Shown here: piece by piece, positions 1 to 12,800 of the stretch | How positions within the stretch are numbered: the stretch's first letter is position 1 | Layout of the letters: each line of letters starts with the position of its first letter | Assembly: GCF_947242115.1 (NCBI RefSeq) | Contig: NC_074716.1 | Span: forward strand, 1,566,001-1,630,000 | DNA length: 64,000 nucleotides | Direction: 5' to 3' | Origin: Biomphalaria glabrata | Lineage: Eukaryota; Mollusca; Gastropoda; Planorbidae | The notes under the pieces: model-generated | What the model saw: only the letters and a program-made list of their open reading frames with translations | What the model was told of the DNA's origin: nothing | Databases searched by the model: none | Made by a program: the position numbers and the translations under genes

Positions 1-868
1 AAGAAGATAACTGTCCTCTTAAAGTGTCATTGACTGATTTAAACTCGAACAGCTGATTAGAGGAGGAATCTAAATCCAGAGATAAACATTTCACTTTGTG
101 TTGTAGCTCCTCAGATGTCTGTCTGAGATGAGTTAATTCAATGTCTCTCTCATGTAACGCTGATTGTAGCTCAACTAGTGTTTCGTTGGCAGAGGAAAGT
201 TGTGTTTGTACAGAGACGAGCTCTAGCTTGATAGAGTCCCTCTCTTCTTGAAGTTCTTGTCTCTCCTGAACCAATTGATTGTATTGGTCTTTAATCTTTT
301 GCCCCTGTTCAAGCAAAGATTCCTTGGAGGCAGTCACTTCATCCAATTTTGTCTGAAGTGAACTTAATTCTTTCTTACTAGTAGATAACTCCTCTTGTGC
401 TTGCTGCAATGAAAGCAGACCTTGCTGAGAAAGTAGTAGGCTAGATTCTAGCCCAGTTAACTTTTCCTGTTGTTGTGAGATAACTGTGTTTCTGTTGGCT
501 AACTCTGCCTCTAGTTCTGACACTTGATTCAATAAGTTCAGTGTTCTTTCATCCACAATTTTATTTTGTTCACTTGCTTCATCTTTCACCAATTCTAGCT
601 CTTTGCTTAACTGTTCAACTTGAAATTCAAAGTCAGTGCATCTGAGTTTTAAACTTTGGATTTCATCCGTTAATTCACACATTTCTGAGGTGGCTTTTTC
701 AAGTGCCAAAGTTTTGTCAGATAGCTCCTGGTTCAGATTCAGATAGATCTGACTTGTCAGCTCAACATTTTCTTCCTGAGTTCTCTCCTGACTTATTCCA
801 GTGCTGCAAGAGTCTAGTTCTGCTGCGCACTTAGATTGTGTAGAGTCTAGTTCACATCCCAACCCAAC
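1..868 (-). CDS. Golgin exon 16 (runs off the left edge)
   Basis: The frame is open for 289 codons from acceptor TTTATTTCAG to base 1. It starts VGLGCELDSTQSKCAAELDS and is coiled coil throughout, with many Leu/Gln/Glu heptads. I checked every triplet and found no stop. Large 3' coding exons are typical of golgins. The exon end is outside the window. Confidence 0.9.
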
Positions 869-3800
869 CTGAAATAAAAATATTCTTCCTACATCCCATT
901 GTCAAATACAAATTTAAAGTAGAATAGTGGATTTAAAATTAAATGCAGAGTAGAGATTTCAACTATGATTTAAAAAAATAAAACTTGAGCAATTGATCCT
1001 CATCAAAATGTTGAGGAAATTGCAAGTTTTAGAGTGTTAGACATATGCCTAAAGTCTAGATATAATTGTTTAGTTGATATATTCTTACCTAGAAAAAAAA
1101 AACACTTTGATATTCTAATTTAAAATTAAGTTCACTTTTTTCTTCACTTTCAACTCAAACTCCCTAATGCTGAACAACTAAATAATAAATGTTAAGCTGT
1201 ACATCAAAGTTTTAAGAATCAAACTTTTATTCAGATGTAATTTTATCTTGTAAAAAAAAAAATTATTATTCTAGCAATAAAGAAAAAAAAATGAAATGCA
1301 ATATCTAATGTTAAAATATAATTTTAAACTGGTTTAAGAAGAATGTAAACCAAGCATCTATATGTCTATGTCATATAAACTAATCACTAAGTCATGTTGT
1401 ATCTTAAAAATTCAAGTAATTTCTTTTTTTTTTTAAAGTCTTCATTGAATTTTTCAACCTTGAATCTATAGAAACCTGAAAACATTTGACAAATTATAAT
1501 CTTTGCATTTGTCCTCAAGACTTTGATAAAATCATTATACCCCCAATAGAGGTAAAAGTAAAGTTGTAAACTCTCTTTTTCAGACCATGCCATCTCTAGG
1601 GCAGAAGTTATAAAGGTCATCTGTTTCAATGGCTGGCGGTTAACCAGGGTGTCATGTGGCCAGCACAACAAACAAACACTTTACCCAACTAATGTCAGAT
1701 GCCCAATAGAGTTGGGATGAATCATGGGTGACTTAAAAGTCCCAAAATAAAAAATCCCAGTCTTTAGCAAGTTTTGAGCCCAGAACCCCTTGGTTCAGAA
1801 GCCAAGCCCTTTACCACAACCCATAATGATCTGCATAACATTAAATTTATTATTAAATTCTAGAATACTAGTCTATAAATTGTGTGTGTGAAAATGTCTG
1901 CACACTGCCAGATTAACACTTGAGAGGACTCTCAGTCCATAAACTTCAAAACAGCTCTTGGAAAAAAAATATTTTCTATATAAAATGTATTAATTCAATT
2001 CAATTCTCCTTATCCCAAAAAATGTATCCATCCATCCATCCCAGTGGCGCTACAGCCCATGGAGGGCTCTGGCCTGCTTTAACACATCCTTCCATTCAGA
2101 TCTCTCCTGGGCCTTTCGTCTCCAGGCCCTAACCCCAAGCTGCTTCAGATCTGCTTCCACGTCATCTATCCATCGCATTCGGGGTCTGCCTTTGGGTCGC
2201 CTGCCTTTTGGTTTTTGCCTGTACACGACTTTCGCCCCTCTGTTGTCTGACATTCTTTCAAGGTGACCTGCCCAACGTAGTCTGTTCTTTTTTATTTCGT
2301 TCACTATTGGTGGGTCTTCATATAATTGATATAACTCATGGTTAGTACGTGTCCTCCACCCTGTTTCATCATGTATAGTTTGCTTCAATAATCTTCATAT
2401 TTAATTAAGTTTTATATGGTTTGACAGTTCATTTAATGGAAAGAGTAGTTATTATGAATTATTATGCAATATTTATATCTTCAAGAAATGTTTTATTTTA
2501 CTTTGCAACTGTTTTTATCTGTTTTAAACAGAATATTAAGAAATATGCTTTAGAGAATGCTTTGAGTCACTTGAAGGCATGACAAAAAGTCATCTTGAAT
2601 CATAAAAGTAAGTGTATTTCAGAATAACTCTTTTATAACCCTATGAGGTGCCATTTTGCTTTATGTGGCTATCAAGTGAGTCTTATTACACTTGGCAGCA
2701 CAGAAGAAAATATGTTTTGTTTTAGCTATTGTGGAAAAACCTTAAGGACTGAATCAAGAGAGTACATTCCTAACCTGAGATTTGAAAGGTTTGAATTGTA
2801 AAAATAAGGAACTTTGTATTTGCTAATGCTAATATTTTTCCTTTTCATAAAACAAGCAGTAATCCACCATGTTGGAATTTCAGTAGCTATGATATCTGTT
2901 CTCCAATGCAAAAATATCTTTATGAAACTTTCAACCCTGTTCAGCATCTACATCTCCCAAATTTAAAGAATAGAAGAATGGAAAAGTACAGGTTGCATTT
3001 GTTCAAGACTACTTCAGCATAGTATTCAGCTAGTCTGTTCCCAAAAAATTTAGCACTCCTAGCACAAAGGCATCCATAATATCAAGTTTCAGAAATGGGA
3101 AATTTGTTCTGTATCAATAAGTCATCCCACATTAGGTACTTAAGTTGCAAACAATATAAAGTCCAGCCTTTATTTTACTAATTTTTAGCCTCACTTTTCA
3201 ATGACCACACATTTTCCTGTATGTCCAGAGCATTGACATATCATTTTCAAATCATTTTCATTAAGTTAACTCCATTAAAACTTGGGTCTCTTTTATTCCA
3301 ACAGCATCATCATCATCATCATCATCACTCCTTTGAGTTCCTCATGGAACATAGGGCCTCAACAAAAACATGCCACTCTCCACGGTCTCTTGCTAGCTCT
3401 TCCCTATCTTCTCTGCTTCTTCAAGTACACTGTGTCGCCATGTTCTTTTTGGTCTTCCTCTGCGTCTTGTTCCCTGGGGGTTCCACTCTAAGGCCTGCCT
3501 AGCTCTGTTGCTGGTATCTTTCCAACAGCATGAGCTAATGGAAAACATGGTGCTGTTGTTTTGTTACCATTATGCAATAAGACTAGACAGCTTGAAAATG
3601 TCATCTTGCCATAATCTATGAGCAGCCTCTGTTCATCAGGATTAATTACCGTTGACTACGCCTTAAGACCATTTACATCAGTGCAGTAAGAGACATAACA
3701 TTCATTAATGCCTAAACTTGTGTGCCAATAGACCAAATCCAGAAAAACCCAGGCATGTCAATATTTACAATATAATTTAATAATATAATGAGTTCCAGAT

Positions 3801-6800
3801 GTGCCATGCAAAGTGAGTTCAGCACATTCTACTTAGTTAAAATCATCTCTCTCAAGTAGAAAGATCATTGTTGCTTAGAGTTATTTCTCTTACTACAGTT
3901 GAAAGATAAACACATTTCAATATAAGCAGCTGTCTTAGCTTATTAAAGTTAGACTATTTGGTTTAAAATTTTATCCTTCACCTAGAGTCTTTTCAAAGTT
4001 GTGTTTGTTAATTGATAAAAACTCCATTGTATACATTGCATATAGCTGAGATAACAGGTGCAGATAAGTCCCCTTAACGAACATTAATTACCCTGATTCA
4101 TCAAAGTGTTGCTGTACCTCAGGACCCTCAAACTCACTATTATCTTGAAGCTCTGACCATTAGCCTAATCTCTTTAACAAGCAATATTTTGAGCAGCTGT
4201 TTTGTATGTTATGATTGGCTGCCAACTTGTCCTAACATTTGAACTCATTGACTATCTAGGCATCTTATTCAAGAATATTGTTGTTGGGTAAGCTCTTGTT
4301 ATAGTTTATTGCTACTTTTTTAGCCTTTAGCATTCACACACTTTGACTGCTCCTGCATGTTTAAATCCTAACAAATTCTCATTTAAACATTTTCTGTCCT
4401 CACACAAGTTAATTAATGTACAGTGCAATTTGCACACGTGTACAGGAGCACTATCAAAACTAATAAGTTTGTTCACAGGCAATGAAATGTCTTAACAGAA
4501 TCCTTAGTAAGCAATGCTGACATGTAAGTCCTAATATTGCGAATCAACTGCACTATGGGCATCAAATAGCCAACTTGAAATTGTTTAAATTCAATATTCA
4601 TGAATAATTAAGGGTTCATGAAAATGTCAATTAGGTAAATTCATTTCTATGGTCAAAATGTCAAAAAAGACTTGGACTTGGTTGACTAGTATATACATTT
4701 GCTAACCGCCTATAAACATAAATTTCAAAGGATTGGATTGTAATATTAATTTGTAAAGTAAAATCTTTATTTTTCCATGTAATTTTATAGCAATCAACAT
4801 GTAGCCCCATCATGTTTTGGTTTTAAATCTAAAACCACTTTTGTGTAATTATATGATCTATAAAGACTTTAATGGAAAAAAAAAATTAAAATGCAAGACA
4901 TGAATATCACTAAATCTCAAAATTTCTAGAAAATATTCAATTCTAGTAAGCATATTGCTAGTCTTTGTACTACTTGATTGCTTCAAGAGTTATTTTTTGT
5001 AAGCTAGTAGTATAAAGCCCTAAACAAAGACAAAAAGTGTGTGTTAATATTGCAGTACATATCAATAGAATGCTAGTTCAGGCAACCAATCCAAAGCTAG
5101 TTTAGAAAATACTGTTCTACTCACTTGTATTTCTTCAGCAGGGAGAGCCTTGACCTGGTCTTCAAGGTTAGACACTTTGCCCACAAGTGCAGTGATTTCC
5201 TCTTTCTGTGTAAGACTAAGGTTTTGCTGTGAAGACAACATGTCTGACAGTTCATCAATCTGTAAGACAAAAAGAATACATTCACTCTTAGCTGGAACAT
5301 ACATAATACAATTTTTTATTTAAAAAAAATAGCTTGTTCTGTTCTTCTTTACAAATGTATTATGTTCATGCCTGATGATTTAAACCTTGAACCACAATTG
5401 TTTTGTTTTGATCATTTCTGCTTCAACATTCTCAAACTACAGCCTATGAGAACACATCTCAGCAAACACCAATAGAACAAGAAATCAAATGATGCTAATG
5501 AGGCTGGATTGGGTGCACAATACAAAGAACAGCAGACAACATTGCAAGACAGTTTCTAGACTGGAACCTAAAGGGGAAGAGAAAGGCTGGGAGACCAAAT
5601 CAAATATGCAGGAGGTTGGTAGACCAAGAAGTCAAGATGACATGATGGGCATGGACACAACTTAAGGGAATAGCTCGGAGCAGAGTCTGATGGCAAAGTA
5701 CTGTTGTGGCCCTATGCTCCACTAGGAGTCATTAAGAGATTTATTCATAACTCTAACATGCTTTTTTTTATATAGTTCATAAATTTTAAAAAAAAAGGCA
5801 TGTGCTGATAAAATGTTTGTTTTTTTTTCATTTTACATTTCCTTTTCTACTTCTTCTGTGTTCTCATTATGAATTGTATAAAATAAATGCTTTATTACAA
5901 AAATCCAAATTTTACTTAAGTAGACATAACTTTGTATAATTCCACAACTAATCCTCTTCATCCATAAGCTAATAAACTAGTTGGTTTAGGAGATGACACA
6001 CATCATGGGAGAATCAAATCAATAAGCTTCCAGAATACATACTTTATGTTTCAGATCTAAGTTTTCTCTCTCAATGTCTTTCTTGGTCTCTGCTTCAATA
6101 GTCTTGTCATCTATCACTTTCATGAGGTGACTTTGTTCACTTTCTAAAGCTAGGAAATAAAAGATGGCAGATAATACAAGTATAGGAACAATAGGGAAAC
6201 AGATTAGTTCCTTATAGACCAATAGATCTTACACAAGAAAACAACTTTACCTTTAACCTTCTCTTCTAAAATTGAGACTTTTTCCTCATAAGTCATGCAA
6301 TCATTTTCAAGCTTTACTAGTTTTGTACTTTCTCTGTCTAGTTCAGATGTCAGTTTAGACACTAGCTGTTGGTGCTCCTCCTGAAATAAGTTTCAGTTTG
6401 GTGTGATTCATGAAAAAATGTGAAAAATCTTCAAAGACAATTCAGTTAAAGTGACATCTATTATTCTTTGGTGCCATTAGTTTTATCATTTCTGGACATT
6501 GTTTAGATTAAATTTTTTAAATGACATAAAACAAATGTATGGTTCAAAAAGAATTTCAGCTAACAGACAGTTAAAATGATTTAAATATATGCAAATTTTT
6601 TAATTATTCTGTTTGATGTGATTGGAACTAAACCAGTTATAGATTTTGAGGTTTGTATCTTTTCCCCTCATGCCAGAATATATACAGCTACTAATTCTAA
6701 TTGATTTTAAGAGTCTTGAGATGCACTAACTCTTAGATGGATACCTATACCATGAACTGACATAATTATAATGACTGAATTAAGTCCATACCAATATTTG

Positions 6801-9800
6801 ATCCTTTTCTTTTTTTTTTTTGTATCTTTTCCCCTCATGTCAGAATATATACAGCTACTAATTCTAATTGATTATTGAGACTTGAGATGCACTAACTCTT
6901 AGATGGATAACTATACCATGAACTGACATAATTATAATGATTGAATTAAGTCCATACCAATATTTGATCCTTTTCTTTTTTCTCTGTATCTTTTTGTATT
7001 TTCAACTCTTCTATTTCTTGCATCAGTGTTTCCACTTGCCTCAATGTTGCTTCCGCCCTCTTTTTGTCAGCCTGGAAATGTTAATAGAAACCTTCATGAC
7101 CATAAGGTAGTGGTTCTAGAAAGAGGAGAGTAGACTAGATGACACTAAAGAAGACTAAGGTAGATAGAACAACACTACAGCACTTTAGATAACACATGGG
7201 TAGACAGGACTACACAACAACATACTTGGCAAACTTTTGTACTAAAGCAAACTTTCTACAAGCTAAAAAAAAACAATCAGTGTGAGCAACATTATGGCAA
7301 ATTGACCTGTTATGGTCTAGATACAGCAGGCAAGACAATACAGCAAACTGGACATTGTTTATTTCAATTTGGATAAGATTACATTAAACTAGTTCAACTT
7401 CTAAAGAATTCAACTAATAAAATCTAAAACTACCCAGATTCAAGTAGTTCAACTTTTAAATGTGTCTGTTAATAAAATCTGAAACTACCCACATTCAACT
7501 AGTTCAACTTCTAAAGAATTCAACTAATAAAATCTAAAACTACCCAGATTCAACTAGTAAAGGATTCAACTAATAAAATCTAAAACTACCCACATTCAAC
7601 TAGTTCAACTTGTAAAGGATTCAACTAATAAAATCTAAAACTACCCAGATTCAACTAGTTCAACTTGTAAAGGATTCAACTAATAAAATCTGAAACTACC
7701 CAGATTCAACTAGTTCAACTTTTAAAGAAATCAACTAATAAAATCTAAAACTACCCAGATTCAAGTAGTTCAACTTTTAAATGAGTCTGTTAATAAAATC
7801 TGAAACTACCCACATTCAACTAGTTCAACTTCTAAAGAATTCAACTAATAAAATCTAAAACTACCCAGATTCAACTAGTTCAACTAGTAAAGGATTCAAC
7901 TAATAAAATCTAAAACTACCCACATTCAACTAGTTCAACTTTTAAAGAAATCAACTAATCAAATCTAAAACTACCCACTAAGTCAACACTTGACTGTAGC
8001 TGTTTCACTTGTTCTTCAAGTTGTTTGTTCTCTACTTGAACTACTGTCAGTTGTTCTTGTAACTGTGCTTTCTGGTCATGTAACATCTCAATCACAGTCT
8101 GGAGTTCATCTATTTGAGCTTTCAGTTCATCTAGAGAATGTAGAAATCATTAAATTATTGCATAATAGAGTTTTCAGTTCATCTAGAGAATGTAGAAATT
8201 ATTAAATCATTGAATAATTGAGCTTTCAGTTCATCTAGAGAATGTAGAAATCATTAAATTATTGAATAATTGAGTTTCAGTTCATCTAGAGAATGTAGAA
8301 ATTATTAAATCATTGAATAATTGAGCTTTCAGTTCATCTAGAGAATGTAGAAATCATTAAATCATTGAATAATTGAGTTTCAGTTCATCTAGAGCAGCGG
8401 TTCTCAACCTTTTATGTTCAGTGACCCCTTTTTACACCCCCCACTCTGTTGCGACCCCTTCCACACACACACACATGCAGCAATAGAAGAATAGACAATA
8501 ATAATCCATATTTTCAATGGTCTTAGGCGACCCCTGGTAAATCGTCAATCAACCCCCAAGGGGATCGCGAACCACAGGTTGAGAACCCCCGATCTAGAGA
8601 ATGTAGAAATCATTAAATTATTGAATAGTTGAGCTTCCAGATGTACAAACAGTTGACACAATACACTTTGAAACTGTTTAATAAAAAAAATATTTTTTGA
8701 TAAGCTTTATATTAAATTTTCGAGAGGTTAAATTACCTAATGTCTCCTATTCTATGCAATTACACTATTACAAGTTGTAGAAATGCTTGGAGAGACCTGA
8801 TTAAAACCAGCAGAGTAATAACCAAACATAATTGTAAATACATTAATTGAATGATTCTCGTTTATTACTGTAATGTATTATTAACAAATGTACCTAGTGT
8901 AGACACCTGCTCCTCTGCTTCAACAAGTTTCTGTTGTATTAATTTGTTCTCTTCTGTCAATTCTTGGACTCTGTTCTTCAAACTTTCTACTTCATTGGAT
9001 GAAGTGCTACTCTGTAACACATATCAGTATACACACATGAACATTTTTCTACATTTGAAACATGTTAAAAAAACATGTAAAGTCTTGCTTTATTGTTTAC
9101 TTAATTAAAACTTGAATTTATTTGTTACTTTTTTTTGGATTATAATTAAAAATTGGTGATTCAAATTTTGGTGACATATCTTATTTTTATGTTATATTGG
9201 TCAAACTTTTTTTTAAGTTTCTATTAACCTACAGAACTAAAGATGTTATTGTCATGTATCAGTTTTAGAACCCCTGTAATATTTGGTGACTAGTAGTCAC
9301 TGAATGATTCCGTGCTAACACCACAAGATTTTGTCTGCTGGTCGGGGACTGACCACGAGGTGGACACAACAGTTGTTTTATGCCTCTTGTAGATGGAGGA
9401 GCGTTATTATCTCCTTAAGGTATATTGTATGAGCACTGAGTAATTATTATGTAGTATGCTGTTCTTCTCATTGGATTATTGTTGACCATAGTTTGTGATG
9501 GCTTATGATGCCAATATCATTTGTGATTTATCTTATATGTAATAAATTCATGTCTGCTACCAGTGTGTTTATTAGTAATTCTAAATGTTGTCGTTGGAGA
9601 CTTTAGTATACAACTGTGTTGTTACGCACTTGCAAATCTAGTGCGTCTAATAAAGTATCTAGTTAAGAAGAACATTACAGACGTACCAGAAGAGGTACCT
9701 ACAACATACACGACATTCGCGTCATCACGCCTTGGACAACAATAATCCAATGAGAAGAACTGATACATGACAGTTATTGATAAGTTAGAAAAAGTTGTCA

Positions 9801-12800
9801 TGCTAAAACAATTCAGTGGAACTCTTGAGCTGACAATTATTGATGTCAAATGAATCGATTTTCATATTCATTGCCTAATAGTAAGTCCTCGATCTGATGA
9901 TGCAGTGGACTAAACATGCCAAGACTAACGAGCTCTCTTGCCTGAAGCTTACTGATTTATGTGACAGCTACTCGCCTTTACCCCTTCACCTGTCAGAGAT
10001 AACATTTCTGTTGGACCCAATATCTGAGCCACATGTGAAGGTCATAAGTTGGACTGGTTGTCAGAGGCCATTTGATATCCATGCCATTGGAAGCATTTTA
10101 TAGGTAATGTAGTGCTTATATCTAAGACCACTTTCAGCAATAACAACCTAATGGAATCATGAAGTAGATAAAATAAAACTAACCTTGAGTTCTGCTAACT
10201 GTTTCTCCAGAGCTTTCACTTTAGTTGTCATCTGAGCTTTTACTTTGAGTAGTTTACTGTCAGTTGGACCTGCACTTTCTTCCCCTGATGATCTAGATTG
10301 AAGTTCTTTCACCTGATAGTAAAACAGTATACTGTTATCTTATCTTGAAAACTTCTAATGTGTAAATTAATTTAGCACAAAAACCTTTTCATTTAGCACA
10401 ACAGTAAAGGTATTATACTGCATTTAATAGCTATTTTTATTTACATTTACTTTCTAGGTTATAGTAGCTATATTACCAGCGTCTATTATGTATTAAACAT
10501 TCCACATCTAATGCCTATGTTACATCCAATAATTATTTGTGATTCTGATAACTGCTGTCTAAAGATATGCATTTTTTTTTCATTTGTTAAAATTCTATTT
10601 CTCTATTTGCTTTACCAACAATGCTCATCAATGATATAGTAGTATATATTTTGTAATAGGTAAACTCATTTTACAAACTTCCATAGTTAATTGTATTTAG
10701 GAAACATACAAAACATTTCTATTACCTGCTGCCTTAACTTCTCAATAGTAACTTTGTATTCTTCTATTTGTTGATTCAGGCTGCTGGTCATTTCTTCCCT
10801 TACTGCTACTGAATCACTTGACTGGATCATTAGAAACAGTAAGGTCAATAAACATTTTATGTATGCTACTAGCTGTAGTTTTAATCTATAAATCTGTTCT
10901 GAACTACATATATGGGCTATTTTTTTTTATTTCTTTTTAGGGATATCACTTATTAGTAAGGCTTATTTTAAAGTAAATTGTGGTTAGATGACAACAAACA
11001 AATAAATTAAAAAGAAACCTCCATTAACATTTTCAAAAGTGCCCCTCCAGAAAAGTAGGAACTAGTTAACTTTTCTTTCCAGTTCCAGAACAAAAATTAA
11101 TAAAATATGAAGTAAGCAAAAAAAAAAAAAAAAAAAGTAGTGATGACCTAACTTTACCTAAGACTTAGAACCTAGACTAAAATCAAACTCAATCAAAGAT
11201 TTAGAACCAAACTATGACACTAAAACCTAAGTTTACCAAATATTAGAAAAACCTAGCTCTGAGACTAAAATCTTACAATCTTACTTTCCCAAAAACTTAA
11301 AACCTAACTTTGAGACTGAAACCTAACTAAAACCTATGTAGGATGGCTGCCTGGTCATGCGGTTTGCATGCTGGACTGTCGTTCAGATTTATCGATGGTG
11401 CAGGGTTCAAACCCTGCCCGCCCCCATCCCCCGTCATCCTGCGGGAGGTTTGGACTAGGAAGTAATTATCTTCAACTCTGAAGGAACATCCAAAACATGT
11501 AAAACATTTTACAAACATTTTGACCTGAGAATAAAACCTAACCTGTTCTCTTTCTTTTCCAGCTACAGATAAGTTGTAGTGTTCTTGCAGACGTCTGTAT
11601 TCTTCTGTAGCCTGGCTGTATGCTGCTTCAAAATGTGATAATCTAGAGTGGAGGCTTTCAAGTTGCACTGCTTTTTCTGATAACTGGGAAGGCAAATATT
11701 ACTATGATAACCAGAAATGTTTTTAATTTAACTGCAATGCTATAATAAGGTGTCATTATAAGATCATTCAATTTACTAAATACTTAAATAATCTACACAC
11801 CACACATTGAATGAAGCTTATAACAGGTACTAAGTAGCTTAAGTTCAATTACTAGTATTGTAGACTGTTTCCCATTATCTACATTGTGTTTATGTTATCA
11901 AAATACAACACACCCCCAAAAGCCTTGATAGCTATGTAGTGTTTGACTATTTCATTGCCATGATATTCCAATTTTCATGAATGCTTTTTAACCACCACAA
12001 TATCTAGACATTTATTTTTTTTATAAGATATATCTGTATTATTTTTTTTTGTAAGTAAGCAAAAGGTGAATCAGAAATAATCTTTTTACAAGTTTATTTA
12101 ATAATTAATTTTTTAAAATCCTTTTGTATAGGGCATCTTTCATGATACCGCAGGGTCAGTGCACAATGGTTCAATTTAGTTTTTTTACCAATGGGGAGGG
12201 GGTATCTGGAAGTAGGTTTCTGTGCTGCCTTTAGCTCGAGCCCCACTTGATAGGTATATAAGCGGCTTAAGCCACACCCCACTTGGTAAAATGTTTTATT
12301 ACAGATAAAGAATTTGATAATTTTTCAAAAATAAAAGAAATGCACAGATTTAAAAATCCTCACACTAAAAGCTTAATCTTAATTTGAATGCATAAATTCA
12401 ACAACTTATTTGTAACAGCTGTTAAAGTAAATGTAGTACTTATTTAACACCTATTAGTCATAGACTGCCTAACACGTGAAAAAAAAATCCTTTCAATTGA
12501 AAATGTGTATCACCATAATTATTTTCACTGGTATTGATTGACACATAATTACACATTAGATCACAATACTCTGATATATTTCAAAAACATTAAATCTTGT
12601 TGGAAGCGTGGTCGAGAGGCTAAGTGCGCTTGAACTTGGCTTGTCTTGGCTACCTAGAAGGGGGCTCGAGGTTCGACACCCGACTCGGGCAGAGTTGCGT
12701 TTACTGAGCGCCTAAAGGCAGCACGGAAAACCAACTCCTAGATACCCCCTCCAGCCCACTGGTCCACAAATGAGATTGGACCAAAAGCGCTCTGAGCATG

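Noticed and set aside
3221-3502. His-rich secreted peptide
   Set aside because: The His run is the (ATC)n tail of a LINE 3' end read in reverse.
7378-7976. CRISPR-like array
   Set aside because: Units are contiguous and whole-unit homologous with no unique spacers, and the DNA is an animal intron.
9250-10110. An LTR retroelement fossil
   Set aside because: Some features (short inverted ends, a 500-bp block) suggested it, but I found no TG...CA-bounded pair, primer site or recognisable gene, only the 24-bp inverted repeat.
12598-12670. A tRNA gene
   Set aside because: The tRNA-like head is fused to a SINE body and tail, and a second copy of the body exists at 12.1 kb. The same applies to the S1 and S3 heads.
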